A stretch of 64,000 nucleotides of DNA, from positions 56,776-120,775 of the forward strand of contig CAWAET010000012.1 of NCBI GenBank assembly GCA_963781065.1, in the 5' to 3' direction. The stretch is from CALZJC01 sp963781065 (GTDB lineage: Bacteria > Acidobacteriota > Thermoanaerobaculia > Multivoradales > JAHEKO01). Below, one piece after another: positions 41,386-49,570 of the stretch (position 1 is the stretch's first letter; each line of letters opens with the position of its first letter). The notes beneath the pieces were generated by a model that was not told where the DNA came from, made no database searches, and saw nothing but the letters and a program-made list of their open reading frames with translations. The position numbers and the translations under genes were made by a program.

Positions 41386-41411
41386 GCGGGATCTCCAGCC
41401 GGAGATCCCGC
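41386..41411 (+). terminator. Stem-loop after the hydrolase gene
   Basis: A perfect 11-bp stem with AGCC loop (arms 41386-41396 and 41401-41411) lies 27 bp past the stop. No T-tract follows, so termination may be weak or the hairpin may protect the transcript. Confidence 0.5.
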
Positions 41412-41491
41412 GCCTGCCCTTGCCCACCGTTCTCAGCGGCGCTTGCAGCGAGCCGGCGCAGGTGGGCCATCGTCGAGACGCCCGGCGCGCC

Positions 41492-41528
41492 AAAAAAAAT
41501 CGGGGCCACCCCGAAGGGTGGCCCCGAT
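41492..41528 (-). terminator. Intrinsic terminator of the cold-shock gene
   Basis: Read on the minus strand, a 13-bp GC-rich stem closed by a UUCG tetraloop (arms 41516-41528 and 41499-41511) is followed by eight T residues (41492-41499). This is a textbook Rho-independent terminator 25 bp past the cspA-like stop. Confidence 0.95.
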
Positions 41529-41553
41529 TGGTGTCCGTTGAGGCTCGAAAGGC

Positions 41554-41766
41554 CTAGGCACCGAGCCGAACGACGTTCTCGGCCGCTGGGCCCTTCTGGC
41601 CCTGGACGAGGTCGAACTGGACCCGCTCACCCTCGGTGAGGGACTTGAAGCCCTCGCCCTGGATGGCGCTGTGGTGGACGAAGCAGTCTTTCTGACCGTC
41701 GTCGAGGGTGATGAAGCCAAATCCCTTGGCATCGTTGAACCATTTCACTGTTCCTGTGGTGCTCAT
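41554..41766 (-). CDS. CspA-family cold-shock protein
   Basis: 70 residues, a single cold-shock domain that binds single-stranded RNA/DNA. RNP1 is KGFGFI and RNP2 is CFVHHSAI. It begins TGTVKWFND and ends ENVVRLGA as usual. AAGGAG lies 8 nt before the ATG. It is followed by a strong terminator and preceded by an unusually long untranslated region with its own terminator-like hairpin, in keeping with RNA-level control of cold-shock genes. One Cys in RNP2 is not typical but is tolerated. Confidence 0.95.
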   Translation of the reverse strand: MSTTGTVKWFNDAKGFGFITLDDGQKDCFVHHSAIQGEGFKSLTEGERVQFDLVQGQKGPAAENVVRLGA

Positions 41767-41907
41767 CTTACTGCTCCTTCAATTTCCGGGACACGGGCAT
41801 GCGCCCTGCCACCCCGAATGGTTGCGGCTCGAGGCCGCGGATGGGTTTGCCTTGGAAGGTCTACGGTATGGGTGTTCCCGCCTCGGCCGCGGCTCGAATC
41901 CAGGCAC

Positions 41908-41942
41908 AAAAAAGGAGACCCCTTTTGCCTCGGGTCCCCTTT
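41908..41942 (-). terminator. Terminator-like hairpin upstream of the cold-shock gene
   Basis: On the minus strand an 11-bp stem with one mismatch (arms 41932-41942 and 41911-41921) and a 10-nt loop is followed by a T-tract (41908-41913). It lies about 140 nt upstream of the cspA-like ATG. It could be an attenuator in a long leader or end a separate short RNA. Confidence 0.7.
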
Positions 41943-41990
41943 CAGCAACCTTGTAGCCGCGTGGGCAGACCAACGCGATCCGCCCGAATC
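41908..41990 (-). ncRNA. Candidate short RNA or leader segment upstream of cspA
   Basis: TACCAT on the minus strand (41997-42002) could start a transcript near 41990 that ends at the hairpin and T-tract at 41908, giving about 83 nt. It contains a small hairpin (GCGT...ACGC). No family is recognised. The rest of 41767-42110 holds only the cspA leader and the start region of the next gene. Confidence 0.35.
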
Positions 41991-42072
41991 AGCTGTATGG
42001 TAGCAGGTCCGGCGGCCGTTGTCACTCCCACGCGAGCGAAACCGCCCGCCCGGGCGCGGCGAAAGGAGACTT

Positions 42073-42114
42073 ATGCAGTTCGTTGTAGTCGGACCAAATC
42101 GGGTTTGCCGATGA
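42073..42114 (+). CDS. Short leader ORF (13 codons)
   Basis: ATG at 42073 with a strong AAAGGAG 5 nt upstream opens a 13-codon frame, MQFVVVGPNRVCR. Its stop overlaps the ATG of the next gene as ATGA (42111-42114). The larger gene has no ribosome site of its own, so this leader probably delivers ribosomes to it. It could be regulatory or simply a coupling device. Confidence 0.5.
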   Translation: MQFVVVGPNRVCR

Positions 42115-43103
42115 GCAGCCGGGAAAATGCCGCCCGGACGGCGAGGCCGTGGATGAGCGCCGTCCTAGCCGTCGCGGCGGCCTACAACCTCGCCTGGGGT
42201 GGATGGGTTGTGCTCGCTCCCGGAGCCTTGTTCCGCCTCAGCGGCCTCGAGCCGCCACTCTACCCGCAGATCTGGCAGTGCGTCGGCATGATCGTCGGCG
42301 TCTACGGGGTCGGCTACGCGATCGCTGCGACCGCGCCGCTGCGTCACTGGCCGATCGTCCTGGTCGGGCTGCTGGGCAAGCTCCTCGGGCCGCTCGGGTT
42401 CGCCGCCGCGGTCGGCCAGGGGCAGCTGCCCTGGAGCTGGGGCTGGACGATCCTCACCAACGACCTCGTCTGGTGGGTTCCCTTCGCGCTCATCCTCGTC
42501 GCCGCGCGGCGCGCCGGCGGCGAGGAAAGAGCCACCGACGCCGACAGCCGTCCGTCGATCGCCCTGGCCCTGCGCATGGCCCGCGCCCAGAACGGCGAGA
42601 GCCTGCTGTCGCTGTCGCGCCGGCAGCCGCGGCTGGTCGTCTGCCTGCGCCACCTGGGCTGCACCTTCTGCCGTGAGAGCCTGGCCGACCTCGCCCGCGC
42701 GCGTCCTGACATCGAGCGCTCGGGCACCGGCATCGTGCTGGTCCACCCGGGCCGCGACGACGCCGCGGCAAAGCTGTTCCTCTCCTTCGGGCTGGCCGAC
42801 CTGCCCCGGTTCGCCGACCCCGACCGCGTGCTCTACCGCTCCCTGGGGCTGCCCCGGGGCTCGCTGCGCCAGGTCCTCGGTCCGCGCGTCGTCTGGCGCG
42901 CCATCACCGCCACGCTGCGCGGCCACCGTCTGGGGCCCAAGGACGGCGACGTCTGGCAGATGCCCGGCGTCTTTCTGGTCGACGACGGCGGCATCGTCGA
43001 GGCCTTCCGCCATCGCGACGTCGCCGAGCGGCCCGACTATCTGGCTATAGCCGCTCGTCTAAACCGCCGTCCCGGCGCCGAAGCCGGCGCCGCCTCGAGC
43101 TGA
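42111..43103 (+). CDS. Membrane-anchored SelL/PRXL2-type thioredoxin-fold redox protein
   Basis: 330 residues. The N-terminal half has four helices (about 15-135, including AAAYNLAWGGWVVLAPGALF and WGWTILTNDLVWWVPF). The C-terminal half is a peroxiredoxin-like domain with LVVCLRHLGCTFCRESLADL, a CxxC at 184/187 that in relatives is CxxU (SelL). PGVFLVDDGGIVEAFRHRD closes the fold. It should catalyse thiol-dependent reduction on the cytoplasmic face. The start overlaps a leader ORF. A LOV-phosphatase gene follows 5 bp later, so the two are probably cotranscribed. Confidence 0.82.
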   Translation: MSSRENAARTARPWMSAVLAVAAAYNLAWGGWVVLAPGALFRLSGLEPPLYPQIWQCVGMIVGVYGVGYAIAATAPLRHWPIVLVGLLGKLLGPLGFAAAVGQGQLPWSWGWTILTNDLVWWVPFALILVAARRAGGEERATDADSRPSIALALRMARAQNGESLLSLSRRQPRLVVCLRHLGCTFCRESLADLARARPDIERSGTGIVLVHPGRDDAAAKLFLSFGLADLPRFADPDRVLYRSLGLPRGSLRQVLGPRVVWRAITATLRGHRLGPKDGDVWQMPGVFLVDDGGIVEAFRHRDVAERPDYLAIAARLNRRPGAEAGAASS

Positions 43104-43108
43104 CGAAC

Positions 43109-44347
43109 ATGACTACCCACTTGAACATGCCGGTTCTGCCGCCGGACCGGGCAATTGCCGGGACGGCGGAGCAGCTGCCACAGCTCAAGGAGCTGGCGCT
43201 GGCGGCCGCCACCGAGGGCATCACCATCTCGGACCTGCGCCAGCCCGACGACCCGATCGTCTACGCCAACCGCGGCTTTGCCCGTCTCACCGGCTACGAG
43301 ATCGAGGAGACGATCGGCCGCAACTGCCGCTTCCTGCAGGGACCGGACACCGACCCCGCGACCATCCAGCGCCTGCGAGACGCTCTCGACCGGCGCGCCC
43401 CCTGCTCGGTCGACATCCTCAACTACCGCAAGGACGGCACGCCGTTCTGGAACCGGCTCTCGATCACGCCGGTGGAGGACGACGAGGGCGAGCTGACCCA
43501 CTACGTCGGCGTCCAGTCGGACATCACAAAGCGCAAGCGGGTCGAGGAAGAGCTGGCACGCACCAACCAGCGCATGCGCCAGAGCCTCGAGGCCGCCGCC
43601 GCCATCCAGCGGTCGCTGCTGCCCGAGTCGATGCCCGACGTGCCGGGCATCGAGTTCGCCTGGGCCTTCGAGCCCTGCCACGAGCTGGCCGGCGACAGCC
43701 TGGACGTCTTCCGCATCGACGACGAGCACGTGGCGCTCTACGTGCTCGACGTCGTCGGCCATGGCGTGCCGGCTGCCCTGCTCTCCGTGACCCTTGCCCG
43801 GGTGCTCTCGTTTCTCCGCCGCAGCTCCGCCCTCTCCGGCAGCGGCTCGTTTGCCGACGGCCGGCTGGTGTCGAGCCCCAAGGCCGCCGTCGAGCGGCTC
43901 AACCAGCTCTTCCCGATGCGCGGGGAGAACCGCCAGTACTTCACCCTGTTCTTCGGCGTCCTCCACCTGCCCTCGCGAACCCTGCGCTACGTCACCGCCG
44001 GCCACCCGGCGCCGGTGCTGTCGCCCGCCGACGGGCCGTGCGACTACCTGCCGGTGGGCGGGTTTCCGGTCGGCATGGCCAGGGATCCGGAGTATCGGGA
44101 ACGGGAAGCGCAGCTGAGCCCCGGCGACCGGCTGTACATCTACACCGACGGCCTGATCGAGGCCGCAGACGCGGACGGTCTGGAATTCGGCGCCGAGCGG
44201 CTGGGCGAGGAGATCCGTAAGGGTCGCGCCCTTCCGCTCGAGGCCAGCGTCGAGGCGCTCGAGACGACCGCCACGCGGTGGGCCGGCGGGCGGCTCGGCG
44301 ACGACCTGTCGATCCTGGCGCTCGAGGTCACCGGCGATCGGCGCTGA
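43109..44347 (+). CDS. LOV-domain PP2C (SpoIIE-type) phosphatase, predicted blue-light sensor
   Basis: 412 residues. A LOV/PAS domain (about 25-140) carries GRNCRFLQG with the FMN-adduct Cys73, plus NYRKDGTPFWNRL and YVGVQSDIT. A short coiled linker leads to a SpoIIE/RsbU-type PP2C domain: AIQRSLLPESMP, ELAGDSLDVF, LDVVGHGVPAALLS, VTAGHPAPVL, GFPVGM, YTDGLIEA and DDLSILALE. Metal-binding Asp residues are present, although the usual GGD is GDS here. It probably dephosphorylates an anti-sigma antagonist or similar partner in response to blue light. It follows the redox gene by 5 bp. Confidence 0.9.
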   Translation: MTTHLNMPVLPPDRAIAGTAEQLPQLKELALAAATEGITISDLRQPDDPIVYANRGFARLTGYEIEETIGRNCRFLQGPDTDPATIQRLRDALDRRAPCSVDILNYRKDGTPFWNRLSITPVEDDEGELTHYVGVQSDITKRKRVEEELARTNQRMRQSLEAAAAIQRSLLPESMPDVPGIEFAWAFEPCHELAGDSLDVFRIDDEHVALYVLDVVGHGVPAALLSVTLARVLSFLRRSSALSGSGSFADGRLVSSPKAAVERLNQLFPMRGENRQYFTLFFGVLHLPSRTLRYVTAGHPAPVLSPADGPCDYLPVGGFPVGMARDPEYREREAQLSPGDRLYIYTDGLIEAADADGLEFGAERLGEEIRKGRALPLEASVEALETTATRWAGGRLGDDLSILALEVTGDRR

Positions 44348-44465
44348 ACCACACCGCGCCCGGAGCAGCCGCCGATCTCGTGAGACAATCGACAGCTGAT
44401 CCGAGCTATCACCGACGTCGGCCCGCGGACGGTCCCGGGGCCACCCGAAGAAGGAGACGAGCACA

Positions 44466-44645
44466 ATGTTCGACCACGTAGACATGCCCTTTCTACTCGC
44501 CGCTTTCGCCAGCTTCCTGGTCAGCGTGGCCCTCTGGTTCCTGGTCAATCACGACTACGGGCTCTTCGTCGGCCTCTGGGTGCCGTCCATCCTCACCCTC
44601 TGGGTCGGCGTCCGCGTGCGCCTCGCCGGGAAGATGGACCGATGA
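44466..44645 (+). CDS. Small membrane protein, 59 residues
   Basis: Two hydrophobic helices: LLAAFASFLVSVALWFLV and YGLFVGLWVPSILTLWVGV, with a short acidic start and a basic end. AAGGAGA lies about 8 nt before the ATG. It overlaps the next small gene (ATGA at 44642-44645). The family is not recognised. The pair follows the LOV-phosphatase gene by 118 bp. Confidence 0.7.
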   Translation: MFDHVDMPFLLAAFASFLVSVALWFLVNHDYGLFVGLWVPSILTLWVGVRVRLAGKMDR

Positions 44646-44791
44646 CCGCCGCCGCCCAGCTGTTCGCCATCTTCGCCTTCGGGCTGGTCGTCTCCGGCGT
44701 CGTCTTCCTGGGCATCGTGCGCGCCAAGGAGATCGACGCGCGCGCCGCCAAGGTCGACGCCGCCGCTGCCGGCAGGCGCGATCGCGGCTAA
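44642..44791 (+). CDS. Small single-pass membrane protein, 49 residues
   Basis: One N-terminal helix (AAAQLFAIFAFGLVVSGVVF) is followed by a charged helical tail (RAKEIDARAAKVDAAAAGRR). It starts inside the stop of the preceding gene (ATGA), so both small proteins are likely made together and may form a complex. I do not recognise either. Confidence 0.65.
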   Translation: MTAAAQLFAIFAFGLVVSGVVFLGIVRAKEIDARAAKVDAAAAGRRDRG

Positions 44792-44833
44792 ATCACGAGC
44801 GGTGCCGCCGACCGAGCGGGTGCTCCCACTGCC

Positions 44834-47395
44834 TCAGAGCGTCGCATCGAGACCGTTGAAGACCTTTGCGGGATCGATCGCGCCATCCCAATCCTCCCAG
44901 AACCGCGACAGGGGCGTCTCCTCGCGGTGCTGGCGGCGACCGACGTCGCCCTCGGCGGTGGTGCCCTCCGGCTTCCAGTCCGGGCCGCGGGCAGCATGGG
45001 CGGTCGTCAAGAGCTCCCGCGCCGCCGCCTCGTCGCCGCGCTTCCAGGCCAGGTAGCTGCGCAGGAAGAAGCCGCCCACGGCCCGCGGGTTGGTGGTGGT
45101 GGCGCGGACGAGATGGTCCTCGGCCTCGTCGAGGCGGCCGCGCAGCAGGGCGATCTCTCCCAGAACCAGCAGGCTGCCGGTCTCCTCGCGGTTGATCTCG
45201 AGGGCGCGGCGCAGCGCCACCTCGGCGGCGGCCAGGTCCCCCGCGCCCGTGGCGTGAATCGCCCGCAGCACGCCCCACTGCTTGTGGGCGCGGTGGCTCA
45301 TCGGGCTCAGCTCGCGTAGCTCGTCGAGCCGCTCGAGCGCCTCGTCGGGCTGGCCCAGGGCGGCCAGGCAGTTGGCCAGGTAGTAGATCGAGTCCTCGTG
45401 GGTCGGGTCGTAGGCGAGGGCCTCACGGAACAGCGGCACCGCCCGCTCGCAGTCGACGTCGATCTTGATGGCGTCCATGGCGGCGCGCTGGGCGGCCCAG
45501 AAGGCGATCAGGCCCTCCCGGTCGGCGGCGGCGGCCGCTCCGGACGCCGCGGCGGCGGCTTGTCCGACAACCGCGGCGCCGCCCGCCCGCCGCCGGGGCG
45601 TCTCGTCGCCCTCGGTCAGCTGCCAGACCGCGCCCGCGGCCAGCGGGCCGAAGCGCTGGGTCTCGCCGGCGTGCCAGCTCACCTCGACCGAGTCCGCCCC
45701 GGCGGCGTCGCCGAGCCCGAAGTGGAGAATGCGGCCGCTCTGGGACAGGTAGGAGGCCCGGCTGAGCGAGCGCCGTAGCAGCTGCTCGCCGGCGCGCAGC
45801 TCCACCGACGTTCCCTCGGCAGGGCCGGCGCCCCCGCCGGGGCCGCGGCCGCGGAGCTCGATGCGCAGCCAGTTGCCGGCCTCGAGATCGTTGCGGTACA
45901 GCTTGACGCCGCGCGCGAGGTCCATCACCGCCAGGTCCAGATCGCCGTCGTTGTCGTAGTCCGAAACCGCCAGACCGCGGCCGACCCGCGGCCGGGCGAG
46001 CTCTTCGTCGAGCGGCGCCAGGTCGTGGAAGTGGCTGCCCTGCTGGTTCCAGAACAGCATCATCGGCTGCGGCTTGAGGCGCGGCGGCTCGTCGGAGGTC
46101 TCCAGGGTCGAGCCGTTGGCCACCGCCAGATCGAGCCAGCCGTCGCTGTCGAAGTCGGCGAACTCGGTGCCCCAGCCGACCGACTGGATAGCGATCTGGC
46201 CCAGGCCGAGCGGCGACGCCTGGTCGGTGAAGGTGAGCTGCGCGGGCCGGCCGGTCGCCGGAGCGGCCGCGCCCGCCATGTCGACCAGCCGCGAGTCGTA
46301 GAGCGCGTTCTCCTGGGCGATCCAGTGGGTGATGAACAGGTCGTCGTCGCCGTCGCGGTTCCAGTCGCCGACGGTCAGGCCCATGGCGCCGCGGTAGTCG
46401 GCAACCCAGGCCGACAGACCGACCTCCTCGAAGGTCTCGCCGCGGTTCATGAAGAGGGCGTTGTCCGAGATGTCGTTGGCGACGTACAGGTCGAGCCGCC
46501 CGTCGGCGTCGAAGTCGTGCCACAGCGCCCCCAGGCTGCGGCCCTCGGGGTTGGAGACGCCCCACAGCGCGGCCACGTCCTCGAAGCGGCCGCCGCCGTC
46601 GTTGCGCAGCAGCAGGTTGGCCTGGGGCTCGAAGGAGGCCGGGTTGAGGGTGTAGGGCACGGTGGTGCCGTACTGCTCGGTCGCCTTGCGCACCCCGCCG
46701 GCGTCCTCGACATAGCGCACGTAGCCGCAGAGGTAGAGGTCGAGATCGCGGTCGTTGTCGAAGTCGGCCCAGGAGACCCCCGACCAGTAGCCGTCCGCCG
46801 GCGCCGGCGGGGCCGGGGCCGGCTCGAGCCGCCCCTCCTGGTTGTGGAACAGCAGCAGCGCGCGGTAGCCGCTGACCACAAGGTCGAGCCAGCCGTCGCC
46901 GTCGTAGTCGCCCCAGGCGGCGCCCATGCCGTGCAGCCGCGGCTCGGCAAAGCCCGCGGCCGGCCGGAAGGTGCCGTCGCCCAGGTTCTCGTACAGCCGC
47001 GAGGGCTCGAGCTCGGCCTCGGGCAGGGTCAGGGAGCCGCCGGCCGCGACCAGGAACAGGTCGTCGTCGCCGTCGTTGTCGAAGTCGCCCCAGGCCATCC
47101 CGGACCCCATGTCCTCGGGCAGCTGTGAGGTGCGGTCGCCGGCGAAGGAGCGGAAGCCGGCGAGCCCGGCGGCCTCGGTGACGTCGCTCAGAAGCGGCAT
47201 CGGCGCCTCGGCCGGCAGGTTGCGCGCCAGCTTGGCGGTGATCTCGGGCAGGTCCTCGCCCGGGCGCCGCACCTGGGGCCGGGTCGCCCGGTAGACCAGC
47301 GCGCCGACGAGGGCCGCGCCCGCGACGATCCCGGCGAGCAGAAACACCATCCGCCGCAAGCGGCGCTGGCGCCGACCCCGATACGGGCTCTTCAC
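44834..47395 (-). CDS. FG-GAP/VCBS repeat protein with ASPIC/UnbV and TPR domains
   Basis: 853 residues anchored by one N-terminal helix (about 17-38) after a basic start. Next come repeated integrin-like calcium motifs (WGDFDNDGDDDLFLV, YDGDGWLDLVVSG, DFDADGRLDLYVAND, DWNRDGDDDLFITH, DFDSDGWLDLAVANG) forming a beta-propeller. An ASPIC/UnbV domain (LRIELRGRG, then HFGLGDAAGADSVEVSW) follows, and the last 200 residues are TPR-like helices. The start is a GTG. It lies 46 bp downstream of the multihaem cytochrome on the same strand. Such CRTAC1-like proteins often accompany cytochromes, but their role is not established. Confidence 0.88.
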   Translation of the reverse strand: MKSPYRGRRQRRLRRMVFLLAGIVAGAALVGALVYRATRPQVRRPGEDLPEITAKLARNLPAEAPMPLLSDVTEAAGLAGFRSFAGDRTSQLPEDMGSGMAWGDFDNDGDDDLFLVAAGGSLTLPEAELEPSRLYENLGDGTFRPAAGFAEPRLHGMGAAWGDYDGDGWLDLVVSGYRALLLFHNQEGRLEPAPAPPAPADGYWSGVSWADFDNDRDLDLYLCGYVRYVEDAGGVRKATEQYGTTVPYTLNPASFEPQANLLLRNDGGGRFEDVAALWGVSNPEGRSLGALWHDFDADGRLDLYVANDISDNALFMNRGETFEEVGLSAWVADYRGAMGLTVGDWNRDGDDDLFITHWIAQENALYDSRLVDMAGAAAPATGRPAQLTFTDQASPLGLGQIAIQSVGWGTEFADFDSDGWLDLAVANGSTLETSDEPPRLKPQPMMLFWNQQGSHFHDLAPLDEELARPRVGRGLAVSDYDNDGDLDLAVMDLARGVKLYRNDLEAGNWLRIELRGRGPGGGAGPAEGTSVELRAGEQLLRRSLSRASYLSQSGRILHFGLGDAAGADSVEVSWHAGETQRFGPLAAGAVWQLTEGDETPRRRAGGAAVVGQAAAAASGAAAAADREGLIAFWAAQRAAMDAIKIDVDCERAVPLFREALAYDPTHEDSIYYLANCLAALGQPDEALERLDELRELSPMSHRAHKQWGVLRAIHATGAGDLAAAEVALRRALEINREETGSLLVLGEIALLRGRLDEAEDHLVRATTTNPRAVGGFFLRSYLAWKRGDEAAARELLTTAHAARGPDWKPEGTTAEGDVGRRQHREETPLSRFWEDWDGAIDPAKVFNGLDATL

Positions 47396-47441
47396 CCGAG
47401 GATCCTAGCCTGACTCGGCCGCCGGCTCATCGGCCGCCGGC

Positions 47442-49526
47442 TCATCCGCCGCCGGCGACCACGGCACCGCCGCCGCCCGCCGGGATGTCGGCCTGGACGC
47501 TGGCCATCTCCACCACCGGCGCGGTCAGGCCCGAGTCCTCCCCGAGCAGGAAGTTGATCAGGAACTGGTCCACCTTGCGGTACATGAGCTTGGCGGTCAC
47601 CCGGTAGCTGGTGGCATCGGCGCCGGCCGGCACGGTGAACTCCTGCTCCTCCCGGCCGGTGCGCGCCAGATCGGTCGCCTCGCCGCGGGCCATGGTCGTC
47701 GGGCAGTCGACCAGGTACTCGACGGCGTCGGAGTAGCCGGGGAACAACGCCCTCCGGTATCTGACGCCGACCATCTCCCACAGGTTGTGGCGGTCGATCA
47801 GGTTGCCGTACTGGTCTACCGGCTCGGCCTTGAACAGGAAGCTGCCGGGCTCGATGAAGTGCTTCTCGTCGCGGATGCCGGAGGCGAAGATCTCGTTGCC
47901 CTCGGCGTCGGTGACGTGCAGCTCGACCCAGCTCTGGATGATGTCGAGCGGCCCGGTCGGGAAGTCGTGGCCGACCTTGTTGGCGGTCATCACCAGCTTG
48001 ATCGCCATCGGCTCGCCAGGGACCGCACGATCGGGCACCTCGAGCGCCAGCGTGACCACCGGCCCGTCGCGCCACTTGTCCGCGATCTCGGGGATCTCGA
48101 ACTCGCCCTGCAGCCACTGCTCGGTCAGCCGGATGTGCTCCTCGTAGCCGGGGAGCTCGAGCATCGCCGGCACCATCGAGTTGGCGGCGATGAAGCGGTG
48201 GCTGCGATGCATGCCGTCGGCCGGCGTGCGGTTGTAGTCGGTAGCGTCACCGCGCGCCGGGTCGGTCGAGGCAACCAGCGGCATGTGGCACTCGCGGCAC
48301 TCGACCGTCTTGGTCGGGTCGCCTTCGACATACCAGTGACTGGCCTTCCAGTTGTCGTACTGGTTCTGTAGCTGCACCCAGCCGACCCGGTTGACCTCCT
48401 GGTCGATGAACTGCTTGTGGCAGGCGGCGCAGTACTCGGGCGCCTTGAACATCCGCTTCGACAGCTCGAGATGCTTGTCCGGGTAGGTGCGGATCAGGAA
48501 GTCGCTGGCGAACTTGCCCAGCCCGTCCTCTTGCCACTGCCAGAGATAGGTCGCCGGCTGGGTCATGACGTAGTTGGCGTTGCCCTGCAGATCGGTCTCC
48601 CGCACCCCGTGGCAGGCCAGACACGAGATCCCCTCCTGATAGCCGTGCAACCCGGTCAGGTTCTCGACGAACAGGTTCTTGGTGCCGGAGAACAGCGAGA
48701 TTGGATCGTGGCAGCCGCCGCAGTAGCGGGTCGACTCGGGCCCGTTCTGCTCCGCCATCACCGACTGGACCTTCTGAAACAGCGGGTCCATCGCCGAGTA
48801 GCGGTGGGCGCTGGGAATCCACTCGTCGAGGATCTGCTGGTGGCAGCCGGCGGTGCCGCAGGTCATCGAGCCGGCCAGCGACTCGGCGTCGAGGGCGCCG
48901 CCGGTCTCGGTGACCGCCAGGCTGGGGGCGAAGGGCCGGTCCTCGCCGTAGCTGTAGTTGTAGTCGGCCGGGAACTGGTTGACCCACTCCCGGCCGCCGT
49001 AGGCGGCGGCGAGGCCGGCAACCACCAGGACCGCCACCAGGGTCGTGACGACCCCCGTCGCCACCAGCGGTCGGGCGATGGGGCTGGCGGCCTTCCGGCG
49101 CACTCGCAGATACACCAGGATGCCGTGCGGCAGCCCGGTCAAAAGCGTGGCAAAGGTCGAGTAGAGATGGATATTGCGCCACAGCGGCGACATCTTGAGG
49201 CCGAAGAGGCCCTGCCAGGTCACCACCACGCCCGACAGCAGGCAGATCAGCAGCGCCACCGCCGAGACGTAGCCCAGCAGCAGGACGTCCGAGAGCTTGT
49301 AGGCCTTGTAGTCACGCCAGTGAGCGATCGAGTACCAGACGATCGGCGCCAGCAGCAGGACGCCCAGCACGGTGTGGAGCAGCACGGTCCACTCCACCAC
49401 CGCGTGGAACGGGCCGAAGGTGACCGCCAGACCGGTGAGGGCGAGCAGCAGCAGGCCCGCCACGCTCCATCGGGTCAGCCGGGTCGTCCAGCCGGTGCGG
49501 ACATCGTTCTTGGTCTCTGGGCTCAT
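47442..49526 (-). CDS. Membrane-bound multihaem cytochrome c
   Basis: 694 residues. The N-terminal four or five helices (about 20-175) look like a b561-type anchor with His residues. They are followed by a periplasmic domain with five haem sites: a CxxxxCH (CGTAGCH, 223-229) and four CxxCH at 269, 302, 366 and 410. The region resembles cytochrome c554-like proteins. The C-terminal about 250 residues are beta-rich (VVTLALEVPDRAVPGEPMAI, GHDFPTGP). It probably moves electrons between the quinone pool and a periplasmic or outer-membrane partner. The ATG at 49526 has GGGAG 7 nt upstream, inside a hairpin. It is followed by the FG-GAP protein gene. Confidence 0.9.
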   Translation of the reverse strand: MSPETKNDVRTGWTTRLTRWSVAGLLLLALTGLAVTFGPFHAVVEWTVLLHTVLGVLLLAPIVWYSIAHWRDYKAYKLSDVLLLGYVSAVALLICLLSGVVVTWQGLFGLKMSPLWRNIHLYSTFATLLTGLPHGILVYLRVRRKAASPIARPLVATGVVTTLVAVLVVAGLAAAYGGREWVNQFPADYNYSYGEDRPFAPSLAVTETGGALDAESLAGSMTCGTAGCHQQILDEWIPSAHRYSAMDPLFQKVQSVMAEQNGPESTRYCGGCHDPISLFSGTKNLFVENLTGLHGYQEGISCLACHGVRETDLQGNANYVMTQPATYLWQWQEDGLGKFASDFLIRTYPDKHLELSKRMFKAPEYCAACHKQFIDQEVNRVGWVQLQNQYDNWKASHWYVEGDPTKTVECRECHMPLVASTDPARGDATDYNRTPADGMHRSHRFIAANSMVPAMLELPGYEEHIRLTEQWLQGEFEIPEIADKWRDGPVVTLALEVPDRAVPGEPMAIKLVMTANKVGHDFPTGPLDIIQSWVELHVTDAEGNEIFASGIRDEKHFIEPGSFLFKAEPVDQYGNLIDRHNLWEMVGVRYRRALFPGYSDAVEYLVDCPTTMARGEATDLARTGREEQEFTVPAGADATSYRVTAKLMYRKVDQFLINFLLGEDSGLTAPVVEMASVQADIPAGGGGAVVAGGG

Positions 49527-49530
49527 GGTT

Positions 49531-49570
49531 TCTCCCGCAAGACAGCGCCTCGTGGCCAGCCTTGCGGAAA
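49531..49570 (-). promoter_or_regulatory. Hairpin covering the ribosome site of the cytochrome gene
   Basis: On the minus strand TTCCGCAAG (49569-49561) pairs with CTTGCGGGA (49541-49533) across a 19-nt loop. The 3' arm contains most of the GGGAG used by the ATG at 49526. The pairing would limit initiation until melted or bound. Confidence 0.5.

Noticed and set aside
41880..41905. Possible tRNA because of a ggctcgaatcc T-arm-like sequence
   Set aside because: The flanking stem does not pair, no acceptor or anticodon arm can be drawn, and the segment lies in the cspA leader on the other strand.
44834..47395. Haem or iron enzyme role for the FG-GAP protein
   Set aside because: No CxxCH or other cofactor motif is present. 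It is a calcium-repeat propeller only.
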